Positions 41,457 through 50,483 of a stretch of 64,000 nucleotides of DNA are shown piece after piece. The notes beneath the pieces are model-generated. The model was not told the origin of the DNA. It did no database searches and worked only from the letters and a program-made list of their open reading frames with translations. Every line of letters starts with the position of its first letter. Positions within the stretch are counted from its first letter, which is position 1. This DNA comes from CALGKJ01 sp049322695 (GTDB taxonomy: Bacteria; Bacillota; Clostridia; Lutisporales; Lutisporaceae): assembly GCA_049322695.1 (NCBI GenBank), contig JBMORW010000039.1, positions 1 to 64,000 of the forward strand, given 5' to 3'. Made by a program: the position numbers and the translations under genes.

Positions 41457-43538
41457 ATGAAAGACTACAAAACCGAAAATTTGAGAAATGTTGCATTAAT
41501 CGGACACGGCGGCTCAGGAAAGACAACTGTTGCAGAGGCAATGCTATTTAATACCGGTGTATTAGATAGATTTGGAAAGGTTGACGAAGGTAATACAACA
41601 ACTGATTTCGATCCTGAAGAAATTAAAAGAAAGATTTCTATAAGTGCAGCTACCGCTCCTTGTGATTGGAAGGATGTAAGAATTAACGTTATTGACACTC
41701 CCGGTTATTTTGACTTTGTAGGTGAAGTTGTTGCGGCTCTGAAAGTGTGTGACAGCGCTATTATCACTGTTGACAGCGTAGGCGGAGTAGAAGTAGGCGT
41801 GGAGAAGGCATGGGATTATGTAACTGATGCCCAAAAGCCTTGCTTGTTCTTTATTAACAAGATGGATAGAGAAAATGCAAACTTCTCAAAGGTTGTAGAA
41901 CAGCTAAGAGAGTTTTTTGGAAATAAAGTAGTTCCTATAGAAATTCCAATGGGTTCAGAAGCAAACTTTAAAGGCGTAATTGACCTTATTGATATGAAGG
42001 CCAGAGTTGCTGAAGGCAATAAATGTGTAGAAACAGATATACCAGGCGGCTTTGAAAGTGAAATAGAAGAATACAGAAACATGATTATTGAAGCCGTTGC
42101 GCAATCTGATGAAGAGCTTATGGAAAAGTATTTCGGCGGTGAAGAGCTTACAACCGAGGAAATCATAAAGGGCTTCAGAATCGGTGTTGTCAATGGTGAT
42201 GTTGTTCCAGTATTATGCGGTGCAGCTGTTAAGAATATGGGCATAGCTACTTTGATGAACACAGTATCCAAGTTCATGCCATCACCGGCTGATAAGGCTG
42301 ATATAGAAGGACTAAATCCAAAGACCAATCAAAGAGAAAAGAGAAAAATCGAAGCTGCTGCACCTTTCAGTGCACAGGTATATAAAACAATAGCAGACCC
42401 GTTCGTTGGTAAGATATCAATGTTTAAGGTTATGTCAGGAGCTTTAACCTCTGATATGGAAGTTTTTAATGCCAACAAGGAAAAGAAGGAAAAGCCGGGT
42501 AATCTGTTCCTGTTAAGAGGTAAGAAGCAGGTACTGATGGATAAGCTTGTTGCCGGTGATATTGCTGCCGTAGCTAAGCTTCAATACACAACAACAAGTG
42601 ATACTCTCTGTGATGCAAATAATCCTATAGTATATGATCCATTGGTATTCCCTGCTCCAAGTCTTTCAATGGCTATAGAGCCAAAGTCAAAGGGCGATGA
42701 AGATAAAATAGGTAACGGTTTGCAAAGACTGGTAGAGGAAGATCCTACATTGAAGGTGGAAAAGAATGTAGAAACAAAGCAAACAATAATCTCAGGCATG
42801 GGTGACCAGCACCTTGAAGTAGTTTCCAAGAAGCTGGCTAATAAGTTTGGGGTAGAAGTAGTTTTGACTGATCCAAAGATTCCATATAGAGAAACAATCA
42901 AAAAATCTGCAAAGGCAGAAGGAAAGCATAAGAAGCAATCAGGCGGACATGGTCAATATGGACATGTTTGGGTTGAGTTTGAACCTATTACTGATGGAAG
43001 CGCAGATTTCGAGTTTGTTGACAAGATCGTCGGTGGCGTAGTTCCAAGACAATACATACCTGCGGTAGAGAAAGGTCTCCGTGAGTGTATGGAAGAAGGA
43101 GTACTGGCAGGATATCCTGTTGTTGGTGTAAGATGCTCACTTTATGACGGCTCATATCACCCAGTAGACTCAGCGGAAATGCCGTTTAAGATAGCTGCAA
43201 ATCTTGCTTTCAAAAAGGGTATGGCATCTGCAAATCCTATATTGCTCGAGCCGATATACCATATTGAAGTATTGGTACCGGACGAGTACATGGGAGACAT
43301 TATAGGTGATCTTAACAAGAAGAGAGGAAGAATCCACGGTATGGAGCCTGTTGGAAAGCTTCAAAAGGTTACAGCTGAGGCACCATTATCAGAACTGTTC
43401 AAGTATGCTACAGATTTAAGATCCATGACACAGGCTAGAGGAAGCTTTACAATGCACTTCTCAAGATACGAAGAAGTACCTGCTCAAAGTGCACAAAAGA
43501 TTATAGAAGCTTCAAACGCAAATAAAGATAAAGAATAA
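41457..43538 (+). CDS. Elongation factor G-like translational GTPase (EF-G2 type)
   Basis: The 693-aa protein has the five-domain layout of EF-G. The G1 motif is GHGGSGKTT (residues 16-24) instead of the canonical GHIDAGKTT, then G3 DTPGYFDF near 80 and G4 NKMD near 135. Later domains include GMGDQHLEV near 447 and the domain IV segment GGHGQYGHV near 499. This matches the EF-G2/TTHA1498-type paralogues rather than the essential FusA of the str operon, and there are no ribosomal protein genes nearby. Its cellular role is unsettled: ribosome recycling or stress translation are proposals for such paralogues. AAGGGGG precedes ATG. Confidence 0.88.
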   Translation: MKDYKTENLRNVALIGHGGSGKTTVAEAMLFNTGVLDRFGKVDEGNTTTDFDPEEIKRKISISAATAPCDWKDVRINVIDTPGYFDFVGEVVAALKVCDSAIITVDSVGGVEVGVEKAWDYVTDAQKPCLFFINKMDRENANFSKVVEQLREFFGNKVVPIEIPMGSEANFKGVIDLIDMKARVAEGNKCVETDIPGGFESEIEEYRNMIIEAVAQSDEELMEKYFGGEELTTEEIIKGFRIGVVNGDVVPVLCGAAVKNMGIATLMNTVSKFMPSPADKADIEGLNPKTNQREKRKIEAAAPFSAQVYKTIADPFVGKISMFKVMSGALTSDMEVFNANKEKKEKPGNLFLLRGKKQVLMDKLVAGDIAAVAKLQYTTTSDTLCDANNPIVYDPLVFPAPSLSMAIEPKSKGDEDKIGNGLQRLVEEDPTLKVEKNVETKQTIISGMGDQHLEVVSKKLANKFGVEVVLTDPKIPYRETIKKSAKAEGKHKKQSGGHGQYGHVWVEFEPITDGSADFEFVDKIVGGVVPRQYIPAVEKGLRECMEEGVLAGYPVVGVRCSLYDGSYHPVDSAEMPFKIAANLAFKKGMASANPILLEPIYHIEVLVPDEYMGDIIGDLNKKRGRIHGMEPVGKLQKVTAEAPLSELFKYATDLRSMTQARGSFTMHFSRYEEVPAQSAQKIIEASNANKDKE

Positions 43539-43542
43539 TAAT

Positions 43543-43582
43543 AAAAACACGGCAAAATTTGGATTTGCCGTGTTTTTATTTT
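43543..43582 (+). terminator. Intrinsic terminator
   Basis: A 13-bp or longer stem (AAAAACACGGCAAA, 43543-43556, with 43564-43576) is followed by Ts. It ends the EF-G-like gene. Confidence 0.9.
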
Positions 43583-43775
43583 ATAGCATATTTACATTCA
43601 CTATACATAAACTAATAAAGATAAACAAAGGCATGGAGAACTTCCAGTGCTTTATTGTTTATTGCATTGCATACCTTGCAGAAGTTTTACTGCCATTATG
43701 GGGGCAGCATTATCAGTTCCGGCTTGCATTAAATAACCAAGAAGCCAGCTTTTCATTAATTTAGGAGGAAATGTA

Positions 43776-44024
43776 ATGGTTGAAAGAACTCTGAGTCTGG
43801 GAGAGCATTTTAATCTTAATGATGTAAGAAGATTAGTGGAGGCAGCAAAAGAAATAGGAGATAATGAACAGCTAGTTATAACACTGAACAATACAGAGGC
43901 TTATAGAGCAGAAAATGTTTTTTCAATACTTGAAAGGCATGATTTTGAATGCTCAACTAAGGGTGGCCATGAAGGTACAGACTATTACATTATAGCCAGA
44001 AAAAAAGAAAACGGGAGGAAGTAG
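43776..44024 (+). CDS. Small conserved-looking protein of unknown function (82 aa)
   Basis: The acidic/charged protein has a likely alpha/beta fold: a helix with DVRRLVEAAKEIGD, a strand with QLVITLNN, a helix with AENVFSILERHDFEC and a final strand with DYYIIARKK. The pattern is loosely reminiscent of TusA-like folds, but the CPxP motif is absent. TTAGGAGGA precedes ATG. It forms an operon with the 52-aa gene that begins 2 bp after its stop. Confidence 0.65.
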   Translation: MVERTLSLGEHFNLNDVRRLVEAAKEIGDNEQLVITLNNTEAYRAENVFSILERHDFECSTKGGHEGTDYYIIARKKENGRK

Positions 44025-44025
44025 C

Positions 44026-44184
44026 ATGAAGATGAAACAAGAGCAAAGCGGAGAGATGGAAGATAAATTAAATGATATCAGCTTATATGGAGAGTTTGTT
44101 TCTACCTTCCATTACTGGGTAAGCTCAGAAGAGCTGCACAATAGAGGAAAGCATCTTCAACAGCTTGGAAAAAGTAATAGCTAG
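44026..44184 (+). CDS. Small protein of unknown function (52 aa)
   Basis: An ATG two bases after the previous stop, with GGGAGGAAG at 44013-44021, opens 52 codons. The product is hydrophilic with one aromatic-rich patch (GEFVSTFHYWVSSEELHN), with no Cys and no signal peptide. Tight coupling to the 82-aa gene and the shared terminator support it being real. I do not recognise a family. Confidence 0.6.
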   Translation: MKMKQEQSGEMEDKLNDISLYGEFVSTFHYWVSSEELHNRGKHLQQLGKSNS

Positions 44185-44189
44185 ACACA

Positions 44190-44234
44190 GCGCCTTCAAA
44201 AATGATATTACATTTTTGAAGGCGCATTATTTTG
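44190..44234 (+). terminator. Intrinsic terminator
   Basis: A 15-bp stem (44190-44204 with 44211-44225) follows the two small genes; the tail is T-rich but interrupted. Confidence 0.75.
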
Positions 44235-44328
44235 CCATAAAATGAAAGAATTATGGAGAAAACAGCCATCATATTATGAAATATTGATATTAATTACATA
44301 AAAGGTAAATAATAAATTTGTTTGAGGC

Positions 44329-44384
44329 TTGAAAATGGAAACCCATAAATTTTATAATATATATAAAGGTCAAAGAAAGTCAAA
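44329..44384 (+). promoter_or_regulatory. CtsR-controlled promoter of the ctsR-mcsA-mcsB-clpC operon
   Basis: TTGAAA (44329-44334) and TATAAT (44353-44358) with an 18-bp spacer are followed by the direct heptad repeat GGTCAAA-GAA-AGTCAAA (44368-44384). This matches the CtsR operator consensus exactly and overlaps the expected transcription start. CtsR should repress the operon until heat or protein stress. Confidence 0.9.
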
Positions 44385-44404
44385 TTTGGAGAGAGTGATT
44401 ATTT

Positions 44405-44875
44405 ATGTCAAGAATAAGCGATATTATCGAAAAATTTATAGTGGATATGATTAAGGAAAGCCAGGGAACAGTTGAAATTCAGAGAAATGAGCTGGCTAAC
44501 CAATTTGAATGTGCTCCATCACAGATAAACTATGTACTGACAACAAGATTTACTTCTGACAGAGGGTATATCATAGAATCCAGAAGAGGCGGCGGCGGGT
44601 ATATCAGGATAATGAAAGCAAATATAGACAGAAATGAGTATCTCAAATATATACTGGCTGAAAGAGTAGGGGACAGCATAAACAAGGAAACAGCACAACA
44701 GCTTGTTGAGGCATTTTACAAGCAGGGAATCATTGACGCGAGGATAAGGAGCATACTTAATACTGCTGCAGACGATGCTACATTATCGATTATTCCAAGG
44801 CCTCTTCGTGACAGGCTGAGGGCAGATATGCTGAAGTCCCTGTTTATTGCGGCGATTATAGAGAATAAAAAATAG
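44405..44875 (+). CDS. ctsR: Transcriptional repressor CtsR
   Basis: The 156-aa repressor of class III heat-shock genes has the winged-helix N-terminus (about 1-75) with RGGGGYIRI, the glycine-rich wing loop that senses heat, and a C-terminal dimerisation domain (about 80-155). GGAGAGAG precedes ATG. Gene order ctsR-mcsA-mcsB-clpC and a perfect operator upstream make the assignment firm. Confidence 0.97.
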   Translation: MSRISDIIEKFIVDMIKESQGTVEIQRNELANQFECAPSQINYVLTTRFTSDRGYIIESRRGGGGYIRIMKANIDRNEYLKYILAERVGDSINKETAQQLVEAFYKQGIIDARIRSILNTAADDATLSIIPRPLRDRLRADMLKSLFIAAIIENKK

Positions 44876-44904
44876 GAGATTTTTAGGAGTTTGGAGGGGA
44901 TAGT

Positions 44905-45417
44905 ATGAATTGTGAAGAGTGTGGAAAAAAGCCTGCAACTGTGCATATAACCAAGGTTGAAAACGGCAAGAAGACAGATATGCATCTATGTGAGCAATGT
45001 GCTCTTCAAAAAAATGGAATAGGAATCAATACCAGCTTCTCGATAAATGACCTTCTTGCTGGGTTGCTGAATACAAGCGGATTAGTGCCTATCAAGGTTG
45101 ATTTTACCCAGGATATAAAGTGCAGCATTTGTGGATTGTCCTTCAGCAAATTCAGAGAGACAGGGCACTTTGGCTGCAGCAGCTGCTATAAAACCTTTGG
45201 AGAGAGACTGAATCCGCTGCTAAAAAAAGTACATGGCAATACAACACATACCGGTAAGGTTCCCAATAAAGCCGGAGGAAGAATTAAGCTGCTCAGAGAG
45301 GTGGAGAAGCTTAAGCAGGAGCTTGAGGCTGCAGTAAGAAGTGAAGAATATGAAAAGGCAGCTCAATTGAGAGACAAAATCAGAGAACTGTCCGGAAACG
45401 GAAAGGGGGGCTTATAA
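44905..45417 (+). CDS. mcsA: McsA, activator of protein-arginine kinase
   Basis: The 170-aa protein has zinc-binding cysteine pairs (CEEC near 3-6, CEQC near 29-32, CSIC near 73-76, CSSC near 91-94) and a C-terminal UVR-like helix pair with EEYEKAAQLRDKIREL. McsA activates the McsB kinase. TTGGAGGGG precedes ATG. Its last base overlaps the mcsB start. Confidence 0.96.
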   Translation: MNCEECGKKPATVHITKVENGKKTDMHLCEQCALQKNGIGINTSFSINDLLAGLLNTSGLVPIKVDFTQDIKCSICGLSFSKFRETGHFGCSSCYKTFGERLNPLLKKVHGNTTHTGKVPNKAGGRIKLLREVEKLKQELEAAVRSEEYEKAAQLRDKIRELSGNGKGGL

Positions 45418-46436
45418 TGAATACGTGGATAGCGGCAGGCGGTCCGCAAAATGAAATCATATTAAGCAGCAGAATAAGACTGGCGAGAAACCTTTCCGAT
45501 ACTCCTTTTCCTGCTGTTCTTGACATACCAAGGGCAAACAGTATTATTGACTCTATAGAGAGTATGCAGAAGACTGATTTCGACGACCAGTATAAGCTGT
45601 ATAGAATCAAGGACTTATCTGCCCTTGAAAAGCAAGTACTTGTTGAACGCCACCTGGTAAGTCCGAACCTGATTTCACAGGGTGCTGCCAGTGCGGCATT
45701 GATAAAAAACAATGAAATAGTCAGTATAATGATAAATGAAGAGGACCATATAAGGATACAGTCGATTCTGCCGGGGTTTCAGGTTAAAAAGGCTTGGGAG
45801 CTAGCCAATGAAATAGATGATGTGATAGAGAATAAGCTGGAGTACGCCTTTGATGAAAGCTGGGGCTATCTTACAAGCTGTCCTACCAATGTAGGCACGG
45901 GAATGCGTGCATCAGTTATGGCACATTTACCCGCACTAAATATTACATCCAACATAAACAAGATACTTCATGCAGTTACACAGATAGGCCTCACAATAAG
46001 AGGGCTATATGGTGAGGGTACAGAGTTCATAGGAAGCATATTTCAAATATCAAACCAGATTACTCTCGGAAGATCTGAGGATGAGCTGGTAGAAAACCTG
46101 TCTGCAGTAACAATGCAGATAATAGAGAAGGAAAAGGAAGCAAGAAATATGCTTATGAACAACAGCAGAATTCAGATTGAGGATAAGGTATGGCGTTCAA
46201 TGGGTATACTCAAAAATGCCAGAATACTGAAATCCCAGGAATGCTTGAAGCTGCTGTCTGATATCAGATTAGGAGCAGACCTTCAAATAATTGATAATAT
46301 ACCTTCAGCAGTACTAAATGCAATTATGATAGATACTCAGCCTGCCAGCCTTCAAAAGCATGCAGGCTCTGAGCTAGGAGCAAATGAAAGAGATATATAC
46401 AGAGCTGAGATGGTCAGAGAAAAATTAAATATTTAG
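45417..46436 (+). CDS. mcsB: Protein-arginine kinase McsB
   Basis: The 339-aa protein belongs to the ATP:guanido phosphotransferase family, with ILSSRIRLARNL near residue 14-28 and the TSCPTNVGTGMRASVM segment near 150-165. It phosphorylates arginines and marks proteins for ClpC-ClpP. The start ATG overlaps the mcsA stop by one base, showing coupling. Confidence 0.97.
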   Translation: MNTWIAAGGPQNEIILSSRIRLARNLSDTPFPAVLDIPRANSIIDSIESMQKTDFDDQYKLYRIKDLSALEKQVLVERHLVSPNLISQGAASAALIKNNEIVSIMINEEDHIRIQSILPGFQVKKAWELANEIDDVIENKLEYAFDESWGYLTSCPTNVGTGMRASVMAHLPALNITSNINKILHAVTQIGLTIRGLYGEGTEFIGSIFQISNQITLGRSEDELVENLSAVTMQIIEKEKEARNMLMNNSRIQIEDKVWRSMGILKNARILKSQECLKLLSDIRLGADLQIIDNIPSAVLNAIMIDTQPASLQKHAGSELGANERDIYRAEMVREKLNI

Positions 46437-46467
46437 CAAAATGCAGTTGAGATGAAAGGTGAGAATT

Positions 46468-48918
46468 ATGGGAGTTTTTGATAAATTTACAGAAAGAGCG
46501 CAGAAGGTTATGGTCTATGCGCAGGAAGAAGCTAAAAGCTTAAACCACAGCTATATAGGAACTGAGCATATTCTCCTGGGGCTTTTGAGAGAGGGAGAAA
46601 GCGTAGCATATCAAGTGTTGAACAGTAAGGGAATAGGTTTGGATGTTGTACGCAGTCAGGTTATAGAAATTATTGGAAAAGGTGAGCAGCCTGTGTCTCA
46701 GGTATTGGGATACACGCCAAGAACCAAGACTGTGCTGGAGCTCAGCGCTAATGAAGCCAGGACAATGGGACATAATTATATAGGTACAGAGCATCTGCTG
46801 CTTGGATTGATTAGGGAAGGAGAGGGCGTGGCAGCCCAGATACTGTCCTCTATGGGCTTTAATCTCCAAAATACCGCTGCGGAGATACAGGGTATTCTGA
46901 ATACGGATATGCCACAGGGAAGACATAAGACAAGTGCTCCTCCTGCCGCCAATACTAAGTATCTGAACCAGTTTGGCAAGGACCTTACTGAGATGGCGGG
47001 TGACGGTAAGCTGGATCCCATTATCGGCAGAGAAAAAGAAATAGAAAGAGTTATTCAAATTTTAAGCAGACGTACTAAAAACAATCCGGTGCTCATCGGG
47101 GATCCCGGTGTTGGAAAAACAGCCATAGCAGAAGGCTTGGCACAGAAAATTGTAGAAGGTAACATACCCGAGATTTTAAAGGACAAAAGGATAGTGACTC
47201 TGGACCTCTCTTCTATGGTTGCAGGCTCCAAATATAGAGGGGAGTTTGAAGAGAGACTGAAGAATGTTATGAATGAAATAAAGGAAGCCAAGAACATTAT
47301 TCTTTTTATCGATGAAATGCATACCATAATAGGTGCAGGGGGAGCGGAAGGGGCAATAGACGCTTCCAATATATTGAAGCCTGCACTGGCCAGGGGTGAG
47401 GTACAGGCAATAGGAGCTACAACACTTGATGAGTACAAGAAGCATGTTGAAAAGGACACTGCTCTGGAAAGAAGATTCCAGCCTGTTCAGGTAGGTGAGC
47501 CTACCAAGGAGGAATCTCTGAAAATACTTGAAGGACTCAGGGATAAATACGAAGCGCATCATAAGGTCAAAATAACGGATGAGGCTTTGAAGGCATCTGT
47601 AGAGCTTTCCGACAGATATATTACCGACAGGTATTTGCCTGATAAGGCAATAGACCTGGTCGATGAAGCAGCTTCCAGGGTAAGAATAAAAACATTTACA
47701 GCGCCGCCTGACCTGAAGAAGCTTGAGGATGAGCTGGCGTCACTGGAAATGGAAAAGGCAGAGGCCATAAGTCTTCAGGATTTTGAGAGGGCTGCTGACA
47801 TAAGAGATAAGCTGCAAGACATAAAAAAGACCCTGGATGAAGAAAAGAAAAACTGGAATGATAAAGCTATAAGCAAAAGCATGGTTGTCGGTGAGGATGA
47901 AATAGCAGCCATAGTATCAAGCTGGACTGGAATTCCTGTTACCAGACTTGCTGAGGAGGAATCAAGAAAGCTATTGAATCTTGAGCAAATCCTCCATGAG
48001 AGAGTCATAGGTCAGGAGGAAGCAGTACAGGCTGTTGCCAAAGCCATCAAAAGGGCAAGAGTAGGGCTCAAGGACCCCAAGAGACCCGTAGGATCCTTTA
48101 TTTTTCTTGGTCCGACAGGAGTAGGCAAGACAGAGCTTTCAAAAGCATTGGCTGAAGCATTGTTTGGAGATGAAAGCTCAATAATCAGAATAGATATGTC
48201 AGAATATATGGAAAAGCACACAGTGTCAAGGCTTATAGGCTCACCTCCGGGATATGTGGGTTATGAAGAAGGAGGGCAGCTTACTGACAAAGTAAGAAGA
48301 AAGCCATATTCAGTTATATTATTTGATGAAATAGAAAAAGCTCATCCGGATGTTTTTAATATACTGCTTCAGATACTTGATGACGGAAGGCTTACTGACG
48401 GCAAGGGAAGAGTTGTTGACTTCAAGAACACTGTTGTGATTATGACCTCAAACGTAGGCGCAACTACTATTAAAAAGCAAAAGGTACTTGGATTTACTGC
48501 CTCAGAGAATGCAAAGTCAGATGCATATGAGCATATGAAGGATAACGTAATGGAAGAGTTGAAAAGAACCTTCAGACCTGAGTTTCTCAACAGGCTGGAT
48601 GAAGTAATAGTATTCCATGAACTGGATGAAGAGCATCTAAAGAGCATAGTTGAGCTTATGCTGAAATCCCTGACCGGCAGAATTAAGGAAATGAATATTC
48701 ACATTGATATTACTGATGAAGCAAAGAAGCTCATAGTGAAAAAGGGCTTTGACCCTGTATATGGAGCAAGACCGTTGAGACGTGCGATTCAAAAGCTTGT
48801 GGAGGATAGGCTTTCAGAGGAAATGCTGCTGGGTACGGTTAAGCCTGGAAATGATGTCTTATTGGATGCTGATGGTGATAATCTGGTATTTAAGACGAAG
48901 CATAATATTTTACAATAG
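46468..48918 (+). CDS. clpC: ATP-dependent Clp protease ATPase subunit ClpC
   Basis: The 816-aa AAA+ unfoldase has two ClpN repeats (about 1-145), the first ATPase with Walker A GDPGVGKT near 212, the UVR-type middle region (FERAADIRDKL near 435), the second ATPase with GPTGVGKTE near 550, and the ClpP-docking tripeptide LGF in KVLGFTA near 675. It is the last gene of the CtsR operon. ATG at 46468 is preferred over the GTG at 46459 because AAAGGTG lies about 8 bases upstream of it. Confidence 0.97.
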   Translation: MGVFDKFTERAQKVMVYAQEEAKSLNHSYIGTEHILLGLLREGESVAYQVLNSKGIGLDVVRSQVIEIIGKGEQPVSQVLGYTPRTKTVLELSANEARTMGHNYIGTEHLLLGLIREGEGVAAQILSSMGFNLQNTAAEIQGILNTDMPQGRHKTSAPPAANTKYLNQFGKDLTEMAGDGKLDPIIGREKEIERVIQILSRRTKNNPVLIGDPGVGKTAIAEGLAQKIVEGNIPEILKDKRIVTLDLSSMVAGSKYRGEFEERLKNVMNEIKEAKNIILFIDEMHTIIGAGGAEGAIDASNILKPALARGEVQAIGATTLDEYKKHVEKDTALERRFQPVQVGEPTKEESLKILEGLRDKYEAHHKVKITDEALKASVELSDRYITDRYLPDKAIDLVDEAASRVRIKTFTAPPDLKKLEDELASLEMEKAEAISLQDFERAADIRDKLQDIKKTLDEEKKNWNDKAISKSMVVGEDEIAAIVSSWTGIPVTRLAEEESRKLLNLEQILHERVIGQEEAVQAVAKAIKRARVGLKDPKRPVGSFIFLGPTGVGKTELSKALAEALFGDESSIIRIDMSEYMEKHTVSRLIGSPPGYVGYEEGGQLTDKVRRKPYSVILFDEIEKAHPDVFNILLQILDDGRLTDGKGRVVDFKNTVVIMTSNVGATTIKKQKVLGFTASENAKSDAYEHMKDNVMEELKRTFRPEFLNRLDEVIVFHELDEEHLKSIVELMLKSLTGRIKEMNIHIDITDEAKKLIVKKGFDPVYGARPLRRAIQKLVEDRLSEEMLLGTVKPGNDVLLDADGDNLVFKTKHNILQ

Positions 48919-48928
48919 TACTAATATG

Positions 48929-48953
48929 ACTGACCCTTATCGGGTCAGTTTTG
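48929..48953 (+). terminator. Intrinsic terminator
   Basis: ACTGACCC (48929-48936) pairs with GGGTCAGT (48942-48949), then TTTT. It ends the clpC operon. Confidence 0.8.
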
Positions 48954-49118
48954 TCGTTTAAAAATACTTTATGCAATTATTAAATATAGTATAATAGAAC
49001 TATACAGGTTATTATAGTTTATTACGATAAACATATAGATTTATAAAAAATTCCATAAAATGATTAAATTTTGTTTCTGTGGCAGAAAATAGCAATAGTA
49101 CATTAAGGTGGTAAATAA

Positions 49119-50483
49119 ATGGCAAAGCTTAAGACAAAGTTCATATGCAACGAATGCGGAAGTGAGTTTCCCAAATGGCTGGGGAAGTGTCCTGAATGCG
49201 GGCAATGGAATACTTTGGTGGAAGAGATAGAAGAAAAAACACCTAAGACCGCAGTAATCACAGCAGGCTTATCCAAGCCTTCAACGCTTAAGGATATAAA
49301 CATTTCAGTTGAATCAAGGCTGTCAACAGGAATGGGAGAGCTTGACAGGGTATTGGGAGGCGGAGTAGTACTTGGCTCATTGATACTTGTAGGAGGGGAT
49401 CCCGGCATAGGTAAATCGACATTACTGCTGCAGCTATCTGAAAACATTGGAAAAGCCGGTCTCAGAATATTATATGTCTCGGGAGAAGAGTCGGTAGCAC
49501 AGATAAAGATAAGAGCATCAAGAATGGGTGTAGCATCGGATAACATATATCTAGTTTCTGAAAACAGTATGGAGAACATAAAGCACCATATTGGCAATCT
49601 GAATCCTGATGTAATAATCATAGATTCGGTGCAAACAGTTTACAGTCCTGATATAACTTCAGCGCCGGGGAGTGTAAGTCAGGTAAGAGAAGTTACCATG
49701 GCGCTTATGAACATAGCAAAGAGCAAAAATATAGCAACCTTCCTTGTGGGACACGTAACCAAGCAGGGAGCCATAGCCGGTCCAAGGGTCCTTGAGCATA
49801 TGGTGGATACTGTATTGTATTTTGAGGGAGATTCCCATATGTCTTACCGGGTGCTTAGAGGAGTCAAAAACAGATTTGGCTCAACTAACGAGATTGGAAT
49901 TTTTGAAATGGGAGATATAGGGCTGACTGAAGTCCAAAATCCGTCTCAGATGCTGTTGTCCGGCAGAATGAAGGGAGCTTCAGGCTCCTGTGTCATCTCT
50001 ACCATGGAGGGCACCAGAGCCATGCTGGTAGAGGTACAAGCGCTGTTGTCCTACAGCAGCTTTGGGGTGCCCAGGAGAAATGCAACAGGGGTAGATTACA
50101 ATAGGGTATCGCTGCTTATGGCAGTGCTGGAAAAGAGGGTAGGAATGCAACTGGGTAATTCAGATTCCTATGTAAATGTAGTAGGAGGCATCAAAATAAA
50201 CGAACCTGCTGCAGATTTGGGCATAATTGCCAGTATTGCTTCAAGCTTCAGAGATATTGAAATAGATGAAGGAATGGTAATATTGGGTGAGGTAGGGCTT
50301 GCAGGCGAGGTACGTGCGGTTAATTTCCCGGAAAAGAGGATAAACGAAGCGGTAAAGATGGGCTTTAAATCATGTATAATACCTCAGAATAATATATCAA
50401 AGCTTAGCACGAAGTATGATATTCGGATTCATGGAGTCAAAGATGTCAGTGAAATGCTCGATATTGCGCTAGGAGGGAAATAA
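49119..50483 (+). CDS. radA: DNA repair protein RadA
   Basis: The 454-aa RecA-like branch-migration helicase has a zinc finger (CNECG near 11-15 and CPECG near 27-31), Walker A GGDPGIGKST near 91, the RadA-specific KNRFG motif near 252, and a C-terminal Lon-like domain. AAGGTGG precedes ATG. It is coupled to disA, whose ATG directly follows its stop, as in Bacillus. Confidence 0.97.
   Translation: MAKLKTKFICNECGSEFPKWLGKCPECGQWNTLVEEIEEKTPKTAVITAGLSKPSTLKDINISVESRLSTGMGELDRVLGGGVVLGSLILVGGDPGIGKSTLLLQLSENIGKAGLRILYVSGEESVAQIKIRASRMGVASDNIYLVSENSMENIKHHIGNLNPDVIIIDSVQTVYSPDITSAPGSVSQVREVTMALMNIAKSKNIATFLVGHVTKQGAIAGPRVLEHMVDTVLYFEGDSHMSYRVLRGVKNRFGSTNEIGIFEMGDIGLTEVQNPSQMLLSGRMKGASGSCVISTMEGTRAMLVEVQALLSYSSFGVPRRNATGVDYNRVSLLMAVLEKRVGMQLGNSDSYVNVVGGIKINEPAADLGIIASIASSFRDIEIDEGMVILGEVGLAGEVRAVNFPEKRINEAVKMGFKSCIIPQNNISKLSTKYDIRIHGVKDVSEMLDIALGGK

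Noticed and set aside
44026..44184. Treating the 52-codon ORF as non-coding spacer
   Set aside because: It has a strong ribosome binding site, begins 2 bases after the previous stop, and is followed directly by a terminator, so it was kept as a gene.
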